From Symploca sp. SIO2C1 (GTDB lineage Bacteria > Cyanobacteriota > Cyanobacteriia > Cyanobacteriales > Coleofasciculaceae), in NCBI GenBank assembly GCA_010692635.1, contig JAAHGL010000004.1, forward strand, positions 1 through 62,874: a stretch of DNA of 62,874 nt, given 5' to 3'. The notes under the pieces were generated by a model. That model made no database searches. It was not told where the DNA came from and saw nothing but the letters and a program-made list of their open reading frames with translations. The position numbers were made by a program, and so were the translations under genes. Below, piece by piece: positions 10,101-19,711 of the stretch; the stretch's first letter is position 1; each line of letters opens with the position of its first letter.

Positions 10101-13100
10101 CATACTTGCACAACACTACCTTTTCATTTAGAAGGCTTGCGCAAAGGGTTGGAAACAGGCAATTTAGAGTACGCAGGGTATGGTGCAGCAGAATACTGCC
10201 AGTATTTATTCTTAGTAGGCGAATCCCTTGATATTGTGGAAAAACAATGTTGCCAATATTTGTTGTTGATACAAAATCTTAAATTAAAGTTTCATTTGTT
10301 ATACCTCGCTCCTTGGCAGCAAGCAGTCTTAAATCTGCAAGGAAATTTTAAACTTTCACCAACGTTGTTGGTTGGAGAATGTTATGACGAACGAGAACAT
10401 ATTACCAAAATTGTGGATGAGAATCAACTAACATTGGGCTTTGTCAACTTTTTCGTTAAAGGCTTACTTTGTTTCTTGTTGGGCGAATACCAAGAAGCAA
10501 TTAAGTATACTGACATTGCTTTAAAGAATAAGGCTGGTGTCTTTGGAACCTACTTTATTCCTACCACAGTTTTTTATTCTTCCCTCTCATTGTTAGCAAT
10601 TTGCTGCAATGTTGAAGAGCTTCGACAAAAACAGAAACTCCAAGAGATTTTGAAGAATTTATCTATTTTGGAAAAGTGTGCAACAAATGCACCCATGAAT
10701 TATATGCATAAATATGCTTTGGCAAAAGCAGAATATTCTCGCGTACTGGGACAAAAATTAGAAGCAATAGAGCTATACGACAAATCCATTGTTGGAGCAA
10801 AAGAAAACAAATACATCCAAGAACAAGCCCTTGCTAATGAACTTGCAGCTAAATTCTATCTCGGTTGGGGCAAAGAAAAAGTTGCTGCAGGTTATATGCA
10901 AGAAGCCTACTATTGCTATTCTCACTGGGGAGCTAAAGCCAAAGTTGCTGATCTGGAAACCCGTTATCCTGAACTGCTGCACCCCATCTTACAAACGTCA
11001 GTAACATCGGTCGATATACTTGAAACCCTAACGACCATTGCTACGCCTACAGTATCGGTTTATTCCAGCACTCTTCACAGTTCCAGTAGCAGCAGCCTCA
11101 ACCAGGCATTTGATTTTGCTAGTATCCTGAAAGCCTCCCAAGCCATTTCCGGTACTATTCAACTCGATGAACTGCTGCGTCAGCTCACCCAAATCATTCT
11201 GCAAAATTCAGGGGGCGATCGCTGTGTCCTCATCCTCCCCAACAGCACAGGGGAATGGCAGGTAGAAGCGATCGCGACTGCCGAAAGTATAAACCTGTGT
11301 GGCATTCCCCTTGAAAACCATGCCAACTTGCCACTCAACCTGATTCAGTATGTTAAAAATACCCAAGAAGTCTTGGTGATAGACAATCTCCATACTGATT
11401 TACCGATCATTGATCCATACCTTGACCAGCAACAACCCCAAAGCCTCCTGTGCCTGCCCTTGCTGCATCAAGGGCAGTTAGTTGGCATTTTGTATGTCAG
11501 CAATCAATCGACTCAAGGTGTTTTCACCCGCGATCGCATCCTAATTCTCAACTTCCTTTGTACCCAAGCCGCCATCTCCTTGGAAAACGCCCGACTTTAC
11601 CAGAACTTAGAACAGCGAGTCGAAGAGCGAACCCAAGCACTGCGAAAAAGTCAACAGGAACTCTCTGATTATGTGGAAAATGCAGCAACCCCATTGCATT
11701 GGCTTGACGCCAATGGAATCATTGTTTGGGCCAATCAAACGGAATTAGATTTCTTGGGATACAGCCGAGAAGAATTTATCGGGCAGCCCATTGCCAAATT
11801 TCATGTCGATGAGGACGTGATTGAAGATATCCTTGCTCGCCTCTTGAACAATGAAACCCTCTGCAATTATGAGGCTCGTTTGCGTTGCAAAGATGGTTCC
11901 ATTCGCTACGTGCAAATCAATTCCAATGTCTTTTATCAAGACGGGGAATTTATTCACACGCGCTGCTTCACGACAGATATTACGGAGCGCCAACGAGCCG
12001 AAATGACCCTACAAAACCTTTTTGCGGGTACGGCTGCTTTAACTGGTCCAGACTTTTTCTCTGCCCTAGTCCGTCATATCGCCGAAGCCCTACAAGCCTC
12101 CCACTCGTTTATCACTGAAGTCGTCGATGGCGATCGCTTACATTTTTTGGCTGCCTGGGCTGATGGCGAGTATCTACCGAATGACACAATTGATGCAAGG
12201 GGTACTACCTGCGCAGTTGTGCTTAAGGAAGGTGCATACCACTGTGAACAGGATGTGGTAGCTCGTTTCCCTCACAATCCCAGGCTGGCAGTAATGGGGG
12301 TGGAAAGCTACCAGGGGATTGCGCTACAGGATCGCCAAGGCCAAGTACTTGGAACGCTCTGCATCTTGGCGCGTCAGCCTATAGTTGACCCGGAGCGCTC
12401 GGAGCAAATCCTGCGGGTGTTTGCTGCCCGTGCTGCTGCGGAACTAGAGCGCCAACGGGCAGAGCATGCAATGGAACAGCTCAACCGCGAACTGGAAAAG
12501 CGCGTCCGTGAGCGCACCGCACAACTGGCAGCTTCAGAAGAACGTCTCAAAACCCTATTTAATCAAGCCGCAGATGCAATCTTTTTGTTGGGAGAACAAG
12601 GATTTATCGATTGTAACCGAGCTGCCCTTCATCTCCTCCGGTTCTCCAATAAAAAGGAGTTATTCGCACTCGAGCCTAACCAAATATCACCTGAGAGGCA
12701 ACCAGACGGTCAACTTTCCGCCGTTAAGGCTCAATCTATGATTCAGGAAGCTTTGCAAAGGTCTAGTTTCCGATTTGAGTGGGTCCATCAGCGCTCCGAT
12801 GGAGAACAATTTTGGGCAGAAATCACCCTAACCCCAATCAAATATCAGGAAGAAATCATATTTCATTGTATTGCCAGAGATATTAGCGATCGCAAACAAC
12901 TTGAACAAGAACAAGCACGGCTCATTGGGGTTCTCGAAGCAACTCCTGACTTTATCGGAATTGCCACTGCCAAAGGCGAAATCCTATGGCACAACAAGCG
13001 TCTTAGAGAGTTTCGCTCTGATTTAGGCAACCCCGACAACCATCAGTTAATTTCTGACTGCCATCCAGATTGGGTCAATCAAATTATTGTTAATGAGGCA

Positions 13101-16100
13101 TTACCCAGTGCAATTCAACATGGCAGTTGGTCAGGGGAACTAGCTCTGCTGGATGAAAAAGGTCATGAAATCCCAGTTTCACAAGTGATCATTGCTCACA
13201 AATCTGAATCGGGTGAAGTTGAGAATTTTTCTACAGTCATGCGAGATATTCGCGATCGCAAAAAACTCGAACAAGAACAAGCACGGCTCATTGCTGTTCT
13301 CGAAGCAACCCCTGACTTTATCGGAATTGCCACTGCCAAGGGTGAAATCATATGGCACAACAAGCGTTTTAGAGAGATTCGCCCCGATTTAGGCAACCCC
13401 GAAGAACGTCGGTTAATTTCTGAGTGTCATCCAGATTGGGTCAATAAAATTATCCTCAACGAGGCATTACCCATTGCAAGTCAACATGGCAGTTGGTCTG
13501 GAGAATTAGTTCTGCTGGATAAAAAAGGTCATGAAATCCCAGTTTCACAAGTGATCATTGCTCACAAATCTGAATCGGGTGAAGTTGAGAATTTTTCTAC
13601 CATCATCCGAGATATTAGCGATCTCAAACGCAATGAAGAAATTTTGCAACAACAATTAGCTGCAATTGAAACCTCTTCCGAGGGCATTGCTATTACCAAT
13701 TCACGAGGAGAATACACCTATCTTAACCATGCTCATGTCCAGGTTTTTGGCTACGAACATGCAGATGAATTGCTGGGAAAAACCTGGCGAGAACTTTACC
13801 GAGCCTCCGAAGTTGAGTGGATTGAACAAGAAATTTTTCCACTGCTAGTCCAAAAACGTGTCTGGGGCGGAGAAACCATTGCCAAACGTAAGGATGGGAG
13901 TCTGTTTTTTGAAGAATTATCGCTGAACTTACTTCCCGACAATCGGATAATTTGTGTTTGCCGAGATATTAGCGATCGCAAAGTAGCAGAAGACAACCTC
14001 CGTGCCAGTGAACAGCGCTTCCGTCGGGCAATTGAAGATGCCCCGTTCCCGATTATGATTCACGCTGAAGATGGGGAAGTACTGCAAATCAGCTCAACTT
14101 GGACTAAACTCACAGGTTATACCCATGCAGACATTCCTACCACCCAAGCTTGGGCACAAAAAGCCTATGGTGAGCAAGCCACCAAAGTCCTCAAAGAGAC
14201 AATTGCCAAAAAGTATACTTTGACTAGTCGTTGGGAGGAAGGGGAATTTAAGATTAACACTCGTGATGGTGGTCAATGCCTTTGGCAGTTTAGCTCTGCC
14301 CCCTTGGGAAATCTGCCTGATGGCCGTCGAGTGGTGATTTCCATTGCTGTGGATGTGACCCAAAGACGACAAATCGAAGCCGAACGGGAAAAATTACTGA
14401 GCGATCTCTGTGATCTGAACCAGGAATTAGAGCAAGCGAATCAACAATTGACTGACTATTCCCAAACCCTAGAGCAGAGGGTGGCGGAACGCACTGTCGA
14501 ACTACAAACGGCTAAAGAAGCAGCAGATCAGGCAAACCAAGCCAAGAGTGCATTTCTGGCTAACATGAGTCACGAGCTGCGTACCCCGCTCAACGGCATT
14601 CTGGGTTACAGCCAACTCTTCCAACAGGACAGTAGTTTAGCTCACAAACACCTCAAGGGGATTGAGACGATCCATCAGTGCGGCACTCATTTGTTGGGGC
14701 TGATTGAGGATATCTTGGACTTAAGTAAAATTGAGGCGGAGAAAATGGAATTATTCCCCGCTGAGATCCATTTCCCCAGTTTCTTAACTCGGATTGTGGA
14801 GATGTGCCGCATCAAAGCCGAACAGAAGGGCATTGAGTTTATTTATCAAGCACCGCAACAGCTGCCTCAGATAATTGAGGCGGATGAGAAACGTCTCCGT
14901 CAGGTGTTGATCAATCTTTTGGGTAACGCCATTAAGTTCACCCCCGTTGGGACGGTGACGTTTTCGATCGAGAGAGGCATCATATCATATCCGGTTGAAC
15001 ACTTACACTTTGGTGGCAATAAGGCAGAGGGCAGAGGGCAGAAGGCAGAAGGGAAGGAAGAAGGTTGCAAGGTAGAAGGAAATAATAACTGTTTAGGCGG
15101 ACATGATATCAGAGAGCAGGAGGATGGAGCTGGCGATTCTCAGACCAGTCTGCGATTCCAGGTGCAAGATACAGGTGTGGGGATTAGTCCAGAGCAGTTG
15201 GAGCGCATTTTCCTGCCCTTTGAGCAAGTGGGAGACCACCGCCACAAGCAAGGGGGAACAGGCTTGGGATTGGCGATTTCCCGCAAATTGGTGCAGATGA
15301 TGGGAGCCGAAATTGAGGTCACCAGTCAAGTCGGTGCAGGCAGTACCTTTGGGTTTGAGATCTTCCTGCCTGCCAGTTGGCAAACCGACGGGGAGCAGAG
15401 TCAATCCAGACCGAGAACAATCGTCGGTTATGAGGGCCGCAGGCGTAAGATCCTGCTGGTGGAGGATCGCCCGGAAAGTCGTGACATTGTTTGCCAGGTT
15501 TTGGCTCCCCTGGGGTTTGAGATTCTCACTGCCGAGGATGGCCGCGAAGGGTTAGAAATTGCCCGGTCTGAAACGCCAGATTTGATTCTCAGTGATCTGA
15601 AAATGCCCGTGATGGATGGCTTTGAGCTGATCCAAAAGTTACGGGAGAGGGATCAGTTTAAAGCAATACCGATTATTGCCTTGTCAGCCAGTGCCTACGA
15701 ACGCGATCGCACCCACAGCAAAGAATGCGGTGCGACAGAGTTTCTGGCTAAACCCCTGGACATTGATCAGTTACTGGCAACCATGCAAACCCACTTGCAG
15801 TTAACATGGCATTATCAAGCCGCTGCAGACCCCAAAATCTCCCATCAGACTGTTTCAACGTCAGAAATGATGCTGCCTAAGCGGGAAATCTTAGAGAATT
15901 TTTATAACCTGGCCAGATGCGGTCTTTTGTTTGAACTCAAAGACGAACTCGACCAGCTACAGTCAGGTAACGAAGCACTGGCTCCATTTTGTCAGAAAAT
16001 CGCGATCTGGATTGAGAGGTTTGAAGGCAAAAAGATTAGGGAATTTCTCCAACAAACCCTTAAGACCAGTGATATCCTGCAAGGAGAAGGGGCTAGGGGA

Positions 16101-16103
16101 TGA
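7104..16103 (+). CDS. Giant hybrid Ser/Thr kinase / AAA ATPase / GAF / PAS / histidine kinase / receiver protein
   Basis: This ~3000-residue cytoplasmic sensor resembles cyanobacterial HstK-type kinases. In order, the sequence shows: a Ser/Thr kinase domain with HKDIKPAN and DFS in place of DFG; an AAA/STAND ATPase (GFSGIGKT, about nt 8120-8150; VIFLDDLQWVD near 8500); a helical TPR-like region (about 9300-11000); a GAF domain (about 11120-11590); a PAS; a second GAF (about 12010-12440); a chain of five further PAS domains to about 14370; HisKA with MSHELRTPLNG; HATPase_c with N-box and GTGLGLAIS; and a receiver domain with VVED-like and LSDLKMP residues. Two adjacent PAS units are a tandem 366-bp duplication. 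A low-complexity insertion lies inside the ATPase lobe near 15010-15120. I chose ATG 7104 rather than a TTG at 7059. The gene ends 10 bp before the convergent uvrB stop. Confidence 0.88.
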   Translation: MTRFANSLAPAKLQLSDYTFVEPIYQGTRTTVYRAVEMPTQQPVVIKVLSQDYPSFTKLVQFRNQYMIAKNLPIAGIVCPLNLVTCGNSYGMVMEDFGGIDLAQYTQQHPLSLTEILDIAIQLAAILHELHQNRVIHKDIKPANILIHPDSKHIKLIDFSLASLLPKETQAIQSPKSLEGTLAYLAPEQTGRMNRAIDYRTDFYALGVTLYQLLTSQLPFSSEDPLELIHCHMAQMPPAVNQIKPEAPVMVAAIVAKLMAKNAEDRYQSALGLKLDLEQCLTEWKNQGEITEFTLGLRDLSDRFLIPQKLYGREAEVQVLLHAFDRVSQGASELMLVAGFSGIGKTAVVNEVHKPITRQKGYFIKGKFDQFNRNIPFSGFVQAFRSLMGQLLGESDAALADWKAKILAAVGESGQVLIEVIPELEHIIGEQPTVPELSGSAAQNRFNLLFGKFIRVFTTPEHPLVIFLDDLQWVDSASLNLFKLLMDDESGYLLVLGAYRDNEVFPAHPLMLTLDEIRKEGSTLNTLTLDPLAEEDINHLVADSLHCPIEIAMPLSQLVYQKTQGNPFFATQFLQGLQGDGWITFNADAGYWQCDLTQVRQLALTDDVVAFMVGRIQKLPEATQDVLKIAACIGNQFDLATLAVVCEQSQEDVATDLWRSLQEGLVIPDNETYKFFQGEGREIQTRADITVGYRFLHDRVQQAAYSLIPEAQKQSTHLLIGRLLSQNALRADSEISIFEMVNHWNVARDLISDLSEQQKLAQLNLEAGQKAKSSAAYESALRYLKIGIYFLAEDCWDTQYDLTLNLYSLGAESALLCGEYQQMEELIDIVLNHAQGILDAIKVYKVKLQACIVQNQQQDCLNIGLSVLQKLDISLETQLPQQVESIHELIHLSKINDPYKLAASDILIDIITPAWTLNPEIFQQTIFTLVNLSLNFGNCPATAFGYAWYGTLLCETLGDIDSGYQFGKLALQLLDEFDAKELYASVNVLFATHIGHWKDHTCTTLPFHLEGLRKGLETGNLEYAGYGAAEYCQYLFLVGESLDIVEKQCCQYLLLIQNLKLKFHLLYLAPWQQAVLNLQGNFKLSPTLLVGECYDEREHITKIVDENQLTLGFVNFFVKGLLCFLLGEYQEAIKYTDIALKNKAGVFGTYFIPTTVFYSSLSLLAICCNVEELRQKQKLQEILKNLSILEKCATNAPMNYMHKYALAKAEYSRVLGQKLEAIELYDKSIVGAKENKYIQEQALANELAAKFYLGWGKEKVAAGYMQEAYYCYSHWGAKAKVADLETRYPELLHPILQTSVTSVDILETLTTIATPTVSVYSSTLHSSSSSSLNQAFDFASILKASQAISGTIQLDELLRQLTQIILQNSGGDRCVLILPNSTGEWQVEAIATAESINLCGIPLENHANLPLNLIQYVKNTQEVLVIDNLHTDLPIIDPYLDQQQPQSLLCLPLLHQGQLVGILYVSNQSTQGVFTRDRILILNFLCTQAAISLENARLYQNLEQRVEERTQALRKSQQELSDYVENAATPLHWLDANGIIVWANQTELDFLGYSREEFIGQPIAKFHVDEDVIEDILARLLNNETLCNYEARLRCKDGSIRYVQINSNVFYQDGEFIHTRCFTTDITERQRAEMTLQNLFAGTAALTGPDFFSALVRHIAEALQASHSFITEVVDGDRLHFLAAWADGEYLPNDTIDARGTTCAVVLKEGAYHCEQDVVARFPHNPRLAVMGVESYQGIALQDRQGQVLGTLCILARQPIVDPERSEQILRVFAARAAAELERQRAEHAMEQLNRELEKRVRERTAQLAASEERLKTLFNQAADAIFLLGEQGFIDCNRAALHLLRFSNKKELFALEPNQISPERQPDGQLSAVKAQSMIQEALQRSSFRFEWVHQRSDGEQFWAEITLTPIKYQEEIIFHCIARDISDRKQLEQEQARLIGVLEATPDFIGIATAKGEILWHNKRLREFRSDLGNPDNHQLISDCHPDWVNQIIVNEALPSAIQHGSWSGELALLDEKGHEIPVSQVIIAHKSESGEVENFSTVMRDIRDRKKLEQEQARLIAVLEATPDFIGIATAKGEIIWHNKRFREIRPDLGNPEERRLISECHPDWVNKIILNEALPIASQHGSWSGELVLLDKKGHEIPVSQVIIAHKSESGEVENFSTIIRDISDLKRNEEILQQQLAAIETSSEGIAITNSRGEYTYLNHAHVQVFGYEHADELLGKTWRELYRASEVEWIEQEIFPLLVQKRVWGGETIAKRKDGSLFFEELSLNLLPDNRIICVCRDISDRKVAEDNLRASEQRFRRAIEDAPFPIMIHAEDGEVLQISSTWTKLTGYTHADIPTTQAWAQKAYGEQATKVLKETIAKKYTLTSRWEEGEFKINTRDGGQCLWQFSSAPLGNLPDGRRVVISIAVDVTQRRQIEAEREKLLSDLCDLNQELEQANQQLTDYSQTLEQRVAERTVELQTAKEAADQANQAKSAFLANMSHELRTPLNGILGYSQLFQQDSSLAHKHLKGIETIHQCGTHLLGLIEDILDLSKIEAEKMELFPAEIHFPSFLTRIVEMCRIKAEQKGIEFIYQAPQQLPQIIEADEKRLRQVLINLLGNAIKFTPVGTVTFSIERGIISYPVEHLHFGGNKAEGRGQKAEGKEEGCKVEGNNNCLGGHDIREQEDGAGDSQTSLRFQVQDTGVGISPEQLERIFLPFEQVGDHRHKQGGTGLGLAISRKLVQMMGAEIEVTSQVGAGSTFGFEIFLPASWQTDGEQSQSRPRTIVGYEGRRRKILLVEDRPESRDIVCQVLAPLGFEILTAEDGREGLEIARSETPDLILSDLKMPVMDGFELIQKLRERDQFKAIPIIALSASAYERDRTHSKECGATEFLAKPLDIDQLLATMQTHLQLTWHYQAAADPKISHQTVSTSEMMLPKREILENFYNLARCGLLFELKDELDQLQSGNEALAPFCQKIAIWIERFEGKKIREFLQQTLKTSDILQGEGARG
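12903..13634 (+). repeat. Tandem duplication of a PAS-encoding unit (2 x 366 bp)
   Basis: Units 12903-13268 and 13269-13634 align without gaps and encode 122 residues each. Both contain ATPDFIGIATAKGEI and KGHEIPVSQVIIAHKSESGE. The middle has diverged slightly (for example NPDNHQL against NPEERRL). This is a recent in-frame domain duplication within the kinase gene. Confidence 0.9.
15010..15120 (+). repeat. GGCAGAA-type heptamer insertion inside the kinase ATPase domain
   Basis: Purine-rich tandem units related to GGCAGAG/GGCAGAAG begin near 15019 and encode a Lys/Glu/Gly-rich stretch (NKAEGRGQKAEGKEEG). They sit between the N-box and G1-box regions of the HATPase domain, where family members have a shorter loop. 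The reading frame is preserved. Confidence 0.7.
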
Positions 16104-16113
16104 GGATAACCAA

Positions 16114-18111
16114 CTAATGACCCAACAATTTATCTCGTAGTTGCTTAATGCGATCGCGATATTTGGCTGCTTCTTCAAACTCTAACTTTTTCGCTGCTTC
16201 CTTCATCTGAGTTTCTAGCTGGGAAATTAACTCAGGAATTTGTTCTAAAGGCACATCATTCACCTGTTGATAAACATCTTCTAGTTGCTGGGAATTCAAG
16301 CGCCGGGAGACATCGAGAAAAGCCAAAATGGCATTACTGGATTTCTTGACAATCGGTTGGGGGGTAATTCCGTGCATCCGATTATAGGCTAACTGAATCC
16401 CCCGGCGACGGTCCGTTTCATCAATGGCTTTTGCCATACTTTTGGTAAGATTGTCAGCATACAAAATCGCCTGTCCTCGTACATGACGTGCAGCTCTACC
16501 AATAGTTTGAATTAGTGATCGCTCGGCTCGCAAAAACCCTTCCTTATCTGCATCCAAAATTGCTACTAGAGACACTTCCGGTAAATCTAATCCCTCCCGC
16601 AACAAATTTACCCCAACCAACACATCAAACTTCTGATCTCGTAAATCCTGCAAAATTTCGATCCGCTCAATCGAGTTAATCTCCGAGTGCAGATAGCGTA
16701 CCTGAATTCCCCTATCTTGCAGATATTCTGTCAAATCTTCTGCCATCCGCTTCGTTAGGGTAGTTACCAATACCCGTTCCTGGCGGCTAACTCTATCTTT
16801 AATTTCCCCCAAAAGGTCATCAACTTGACCTTCTGTAGGACGTACAAAGATTTCTGGATCAACTACTCCCGTCGGGCGAATTACCTGTTCCACAATCCGC
16901 TCTTCTGAGATTTCCATTTCCCAGTCTCCAGGAGTGGCAGAAACAAAGATGCATTGGTTTACTTTATGCCAAAATTCCTCCGCCTTCAAAGGACGATTAT
17001 CTGCTGCACTCGGTAAACGAAAGCCATGCTCAATCAGCACTCGTTTCCGAGCTTGATCACCATTGTACATACCCCGGATCTGCGGCACAGTAACATGGGA
17101 TTCATCTACTACCAACAGCCAGTCTTGAGGAAAGTAATCAATCAAACATTCTGGTGGTTCCCCAGCATTACGTCCTGCCAAATGACGGGAGTAGTTTTCC
17201 ACGCCATTGCAGTAACCCACTTCCTGCAACAGCTCCAAGTCATAGCGAGTCCGCTGCTCCATGCGCTGAGCCTCCAGCAGTTTACCTTCTTGCTCCAATT
17301 GCACTAACCGTTCTCGGAGTTCTTCCTCGATCGCTAAACAGGCTTCATCTAATCGTTCGTCAGGAGTGACAAAGTGGCGTGCTGGATAGAGATTCAAGGT
17401 ATCTAAGCTCTGGAGAATTCCACCTGTAACTGGGTCAACATAACGAATAGCATCAATTTCATCCCCAAAGAATTCTACCCGAATAATTCGGTCTTCATAG
17501 GCAGGGCAAATTTCTAGAACATCCCCTTTCACCCGAAAACGACCTCGTCCTAGTTCTAAGTCATTACGAGAATATTGGACAGAGGCTAAATCCCGCAAGA
17601 GCTGGCGTTGATCTACTTCTGTACCTACCTGTAAAGGAATTGCTGCTTTGAGGTATTCCGAAGGAATCCCCAAGCCATAGATGCAGCTAATTGAGGCTAC
17701 TACTATCACATCCCGGCGCTCAAAAAGCGATCGCGTGGCTGAGTGACGGAGCATATCAATTTCATCATTAATTGCTGCTGTTTTTTCAATATAGGTATCA
17801 CTTACGGGAATATAAGCTTCTGGCTGGTAATAGTCGTAGTAGGAGATGAAGTATTCAACGGCATTATGGGGAAAGAAATCTCGTAACTCATTACACAACT
17901 GAGCTGCCAGGGTTTTATTGTGAGCCAGAACTAGGGTAGGTTTGCCAATTTCCTCGATAACTTTAGCTACGGTATAGGTTTTACCAGTACCAGTAGCTCC
18001 TAATAGAGTTTGTATACGATTATTAGCTTGGAGTGAAGCAACTAGTTGCGCGATCGCTTGGGGTTGGTCACCTGTAGGTGCGAAAGGAGCTTGGAGATTA
18101 AACTGAGTCAT
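16114..18111 (-). CDS. uvrB: Excinuclease ABC subunit B
   Basis: UvrB is the damage-verification helicase of nucleotide excision repair. It is loaded by UvrA and recruits UvrC. The 665-residue product shows Walker [11 protein letters not shown], the beta-hairpin region [10 protein letters not shown], the [12 protein letters not shown] region, [10 protein letters not shown], helicase motifs V/VI with [12 protein letters not shown] and QTIGRAARH, and a C-terminal UVR domain ([17 protein letters not shown]). Length and motif order are complete. It is convergent with the giant kinase gene and shows no obvious operon partner. Confidence 0.97.
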   Translation of the reverse strand: MTQFNLQAPFAPTGDQPQAIAQLVASLQANNRIQTLLGATGTGKTYTVAKVIEEIGKPTLVLAHNKTLAAQLCNELRDFFPHNAVEYFISYYDYYQPEAYIPVSDTYIEKTAAINDEIDMLRHSATRSLFERRDVIVVASISCIYGLGIPSEYLKAAIPLQVGTEVDQRQLLRDLASVQYSRNDLELGRGRFRVKGDVLEICPAYEDRIIRVEFFGDEIDAIRYVDPVTGGILQSLDTLNLYPARHFVTPDERLDEACLAIEEELRERLVQLEQEGKLLEAQRMEQRTRYDLELLQEVGYCNGVENYSRHLAGRNAGEPPECLIDYFPQDWLLVVDESHVTVPQIRGMYNGDQARKRVLIEHGFRLPSAADNRPLKAEEFWHKVNQCIFVSATPGDWEMEISEERIVEQVIRPTGVVDPEIFVRPTEGQVDDLLGEIKDRVSRQERVLVTTLTKRMAEDLTEYLQDRGIQVRYLHSEINSIERIEILQDLRDQKFDVLVGVNLLREGLDLPEVSLVAILDADKEGFLRAERSLIQTIGRAARHVRGQAILYADNLTKSMAKAIDETDRRRGIQLAYNRMHGITPQPIVKKSSNAILAFLDVSRRLNSQQLEDVYQQVNDVPLEQIPELISQLETQMKEAAKKLEFEEAAKYRDRIKQLRDKLLGH

Positions 18112-18517
18112 AAGGTAAGGAAAACAAGGGAAACGAGAGGATTGTAGCTACTGCAGTTATCTCTGCTGTGAGGTCCGTACCACAAAGAAGCGATCGCATT
18201 GGTATCTTCTAGGATAGCGACGCGATGGGTATAAGACATAATTGAAACCAGCTTTAGCTAAAATATCAGTACTAAGACAAGTACAATAGACCATTTTATC
18301 AATGGATAATTGATAATTGATAATTGATAATTGATAATTGGTTAATTTGGTCTAAGACCTCTTCATTTATGAAGAATATGAAAAAAATATTTTCCTTAAG
18401 TTCAATCCTCTTCTTTCAAGGAGAGGTAATTATCCATTATCCATTGTTCATTATCAATTGTTGAATATCCTTAGAACCTCTCACAGAATTTGCAATCTCC
18501 GAATTTATCGATAATCA
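18112..18517. other. Intergenic repeat region upstream of the Rpn-type gene
   Basis: No gene is seen. It contains an AATTGAT heptamer array (about 18302-18341) followed by the palindrome GGTCTAAGACC at 18349-18359. A second TTATCCATTA-type set of short repeats lies near 18430-18465. Confidence 0.6.
18302..18372. repeat. AATTGAT array plus GGTCTAAGACC palindrome, copy 1
   Basis: About five AATTGAT units lead into TTAATTTGGTCTAAGACC and then TCTTCATTTAT. The same arrangement recurs at 25941-25998 and, reversed, at 38540-38625. Array and palindrome therefore form one composite element. Confidence 0.75.
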
Positions 18518-19489
18518 ATGTCCATAAAAAACCGCTATCCTAATCAAGACCGATATATTAACTTACTCACCGACTTCGGATTTAAACGGTTGTTCGGTAC
18601 TGAACCGAACAAGGAACTCTTGATCGATTTTTTGAATGTGATGTTGCCTCCACAACATACGGTGCAAGATGTCAGCTACAAAAATAACGAAAATCTGGGC
18701 AATACTCCCCTAGACCGCAAAGCAATCTTTGACATTTATTGTGAAAGCAAAACTGGAGAAAAGTTTATCGTCGAGCTTCAAAAGGCTAAGCAAAACTACT
18801 TTAAAGACCGGAGCATTTATTATGCCACCTTTCCCATTCAAGAACAAGCGGTGAAAGGAGAGTGGAATTATAAATTGTCCTCTGTATATACGATTGGCAT
18901 CTTGGATTTTATCTTTGATGACCATGAAGAGGAGCCAGAACTGTTCCATATCGTGGAACTAAAAAATCAAAAATGTAAAGTATTCTATGACAAATTAAAA
19001 TTTATCTATGTGGAACTACCGAAGTTTACCAAAACTGTTGAGGAGTTAGAAAGTCATTTTGAGAAGTGGCTGTTCTTATTAAAGCATTTATCGGATTTGG
19101 AAGAACCACCAGAAGTTTTACAAGAAGTGGTGTTTGAGCGGTTATTTGAAATATCGGAAATCGCCAACTTTTCTGTTGTTGAGCAAGAGGCTTATGAAAA
19201 TAGCTTGAAATACTACAGAGATTTACAGAATGTAGTGGCAACCTCAAGAGAGGAGGGTGTCGAACAAGGTCGCCAAGAAGGTATCGAACAAGGTCGCCAA
19301 GAAGGTATTGAACAAGGTCGCCAAGAAGGTATTGAACAAGGTCGCCAAGAAGGTATTGAACAAGGTCGCCAAGAAGGTATCCAAGAAAATACAATAGCGA
19401 TCGCACGTTCGTGTAAACAACAAGGTCTAGATATAGAGACAATTATGGCAATCACCCAACTATCTAGGGAAGATATCGAAGCTTTGTGA
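18518..19489 (+). CDS. Rpn-family PD-(D/E)XK nuclease (recombination-promoting nuclease / putative transposase)
   Basis: The N-terminal domain begins RYINLLTDFGFKRLFG and contains FDIYCESKTGEKFIVELQKAKQ-like spacing. The Asp, Glu and Gln-x-x-Lys positions fit the PD-(D/E)XK active site of Rpn/PDDEXK_2 proteins, which promote RecA-independent recombination in Escherichia coli. The 323-residue length is typical. Near the C-terminus five perfect or near-perfect 24-bp repeats (19262-19381) encode EQGRQEGI, a motif often expanded in this family. The gene lies in a repeat-rich accessory stretch and is preceded by a heptamer/palindrome element. Family assignment is firm; cellular role is inferred. 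Confidence 0.87.
   Translation: MSIKNRYPNQDRYINLLTDFGFKRLFGTEPNKELLIDFLNVMLPPQHTVQDVSYKNNENLGNTPLDRKAIFDIYCESKTGEKFIVELQKAKQNYFKDRSIYYATFPIQEQAVKGEWNYKLSSVYTIGILDFIFDDHEEEPELFHIVELKNQKCKVFYDKLKFIYVELPKFTKTVEELESHFEKWLFLLKHLSDLEEPPEVLQEVVFERLFEISEIANFSVVEQEAYENSLKYYRDLQNVVATSREEGVEQGRQEGIEQGRQEGIEQGRQEGIEQGRQEGIEQGRQEGIQENTIAIARSCKQQGLDIETIMAITQLSREDIEAL
19262..19381 (+). repeat. Five tandem 24-bp coding repeats
   Basis: Each unit encodes EQGRQEGI (last unit ending with GI then QEN). Units differ only at a silent T/C, so copy number probably changes by slippage or recombination. Confidence 0.9.
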
Positions 19490-19711
19490 GTTGTTTAGGG
19501 AGCAAGATTGTTCTACGGAGCAAGATGCTCCCACTACTATCATTTGTTGGCAGAAGCCAGTCTGTTGGTCTTAGTCCATACAATATGTGGAACTGGCATC
19601 TTGCCAGTAAGTTGGTTGCAAAAGAGATTGTTTTTTGCTAATATTATTAATAATAGAGAAGTTGTGCGCATATAGACTAAATAAAGCTACAAAGATATCT
19701 TGTTGTTTGAA

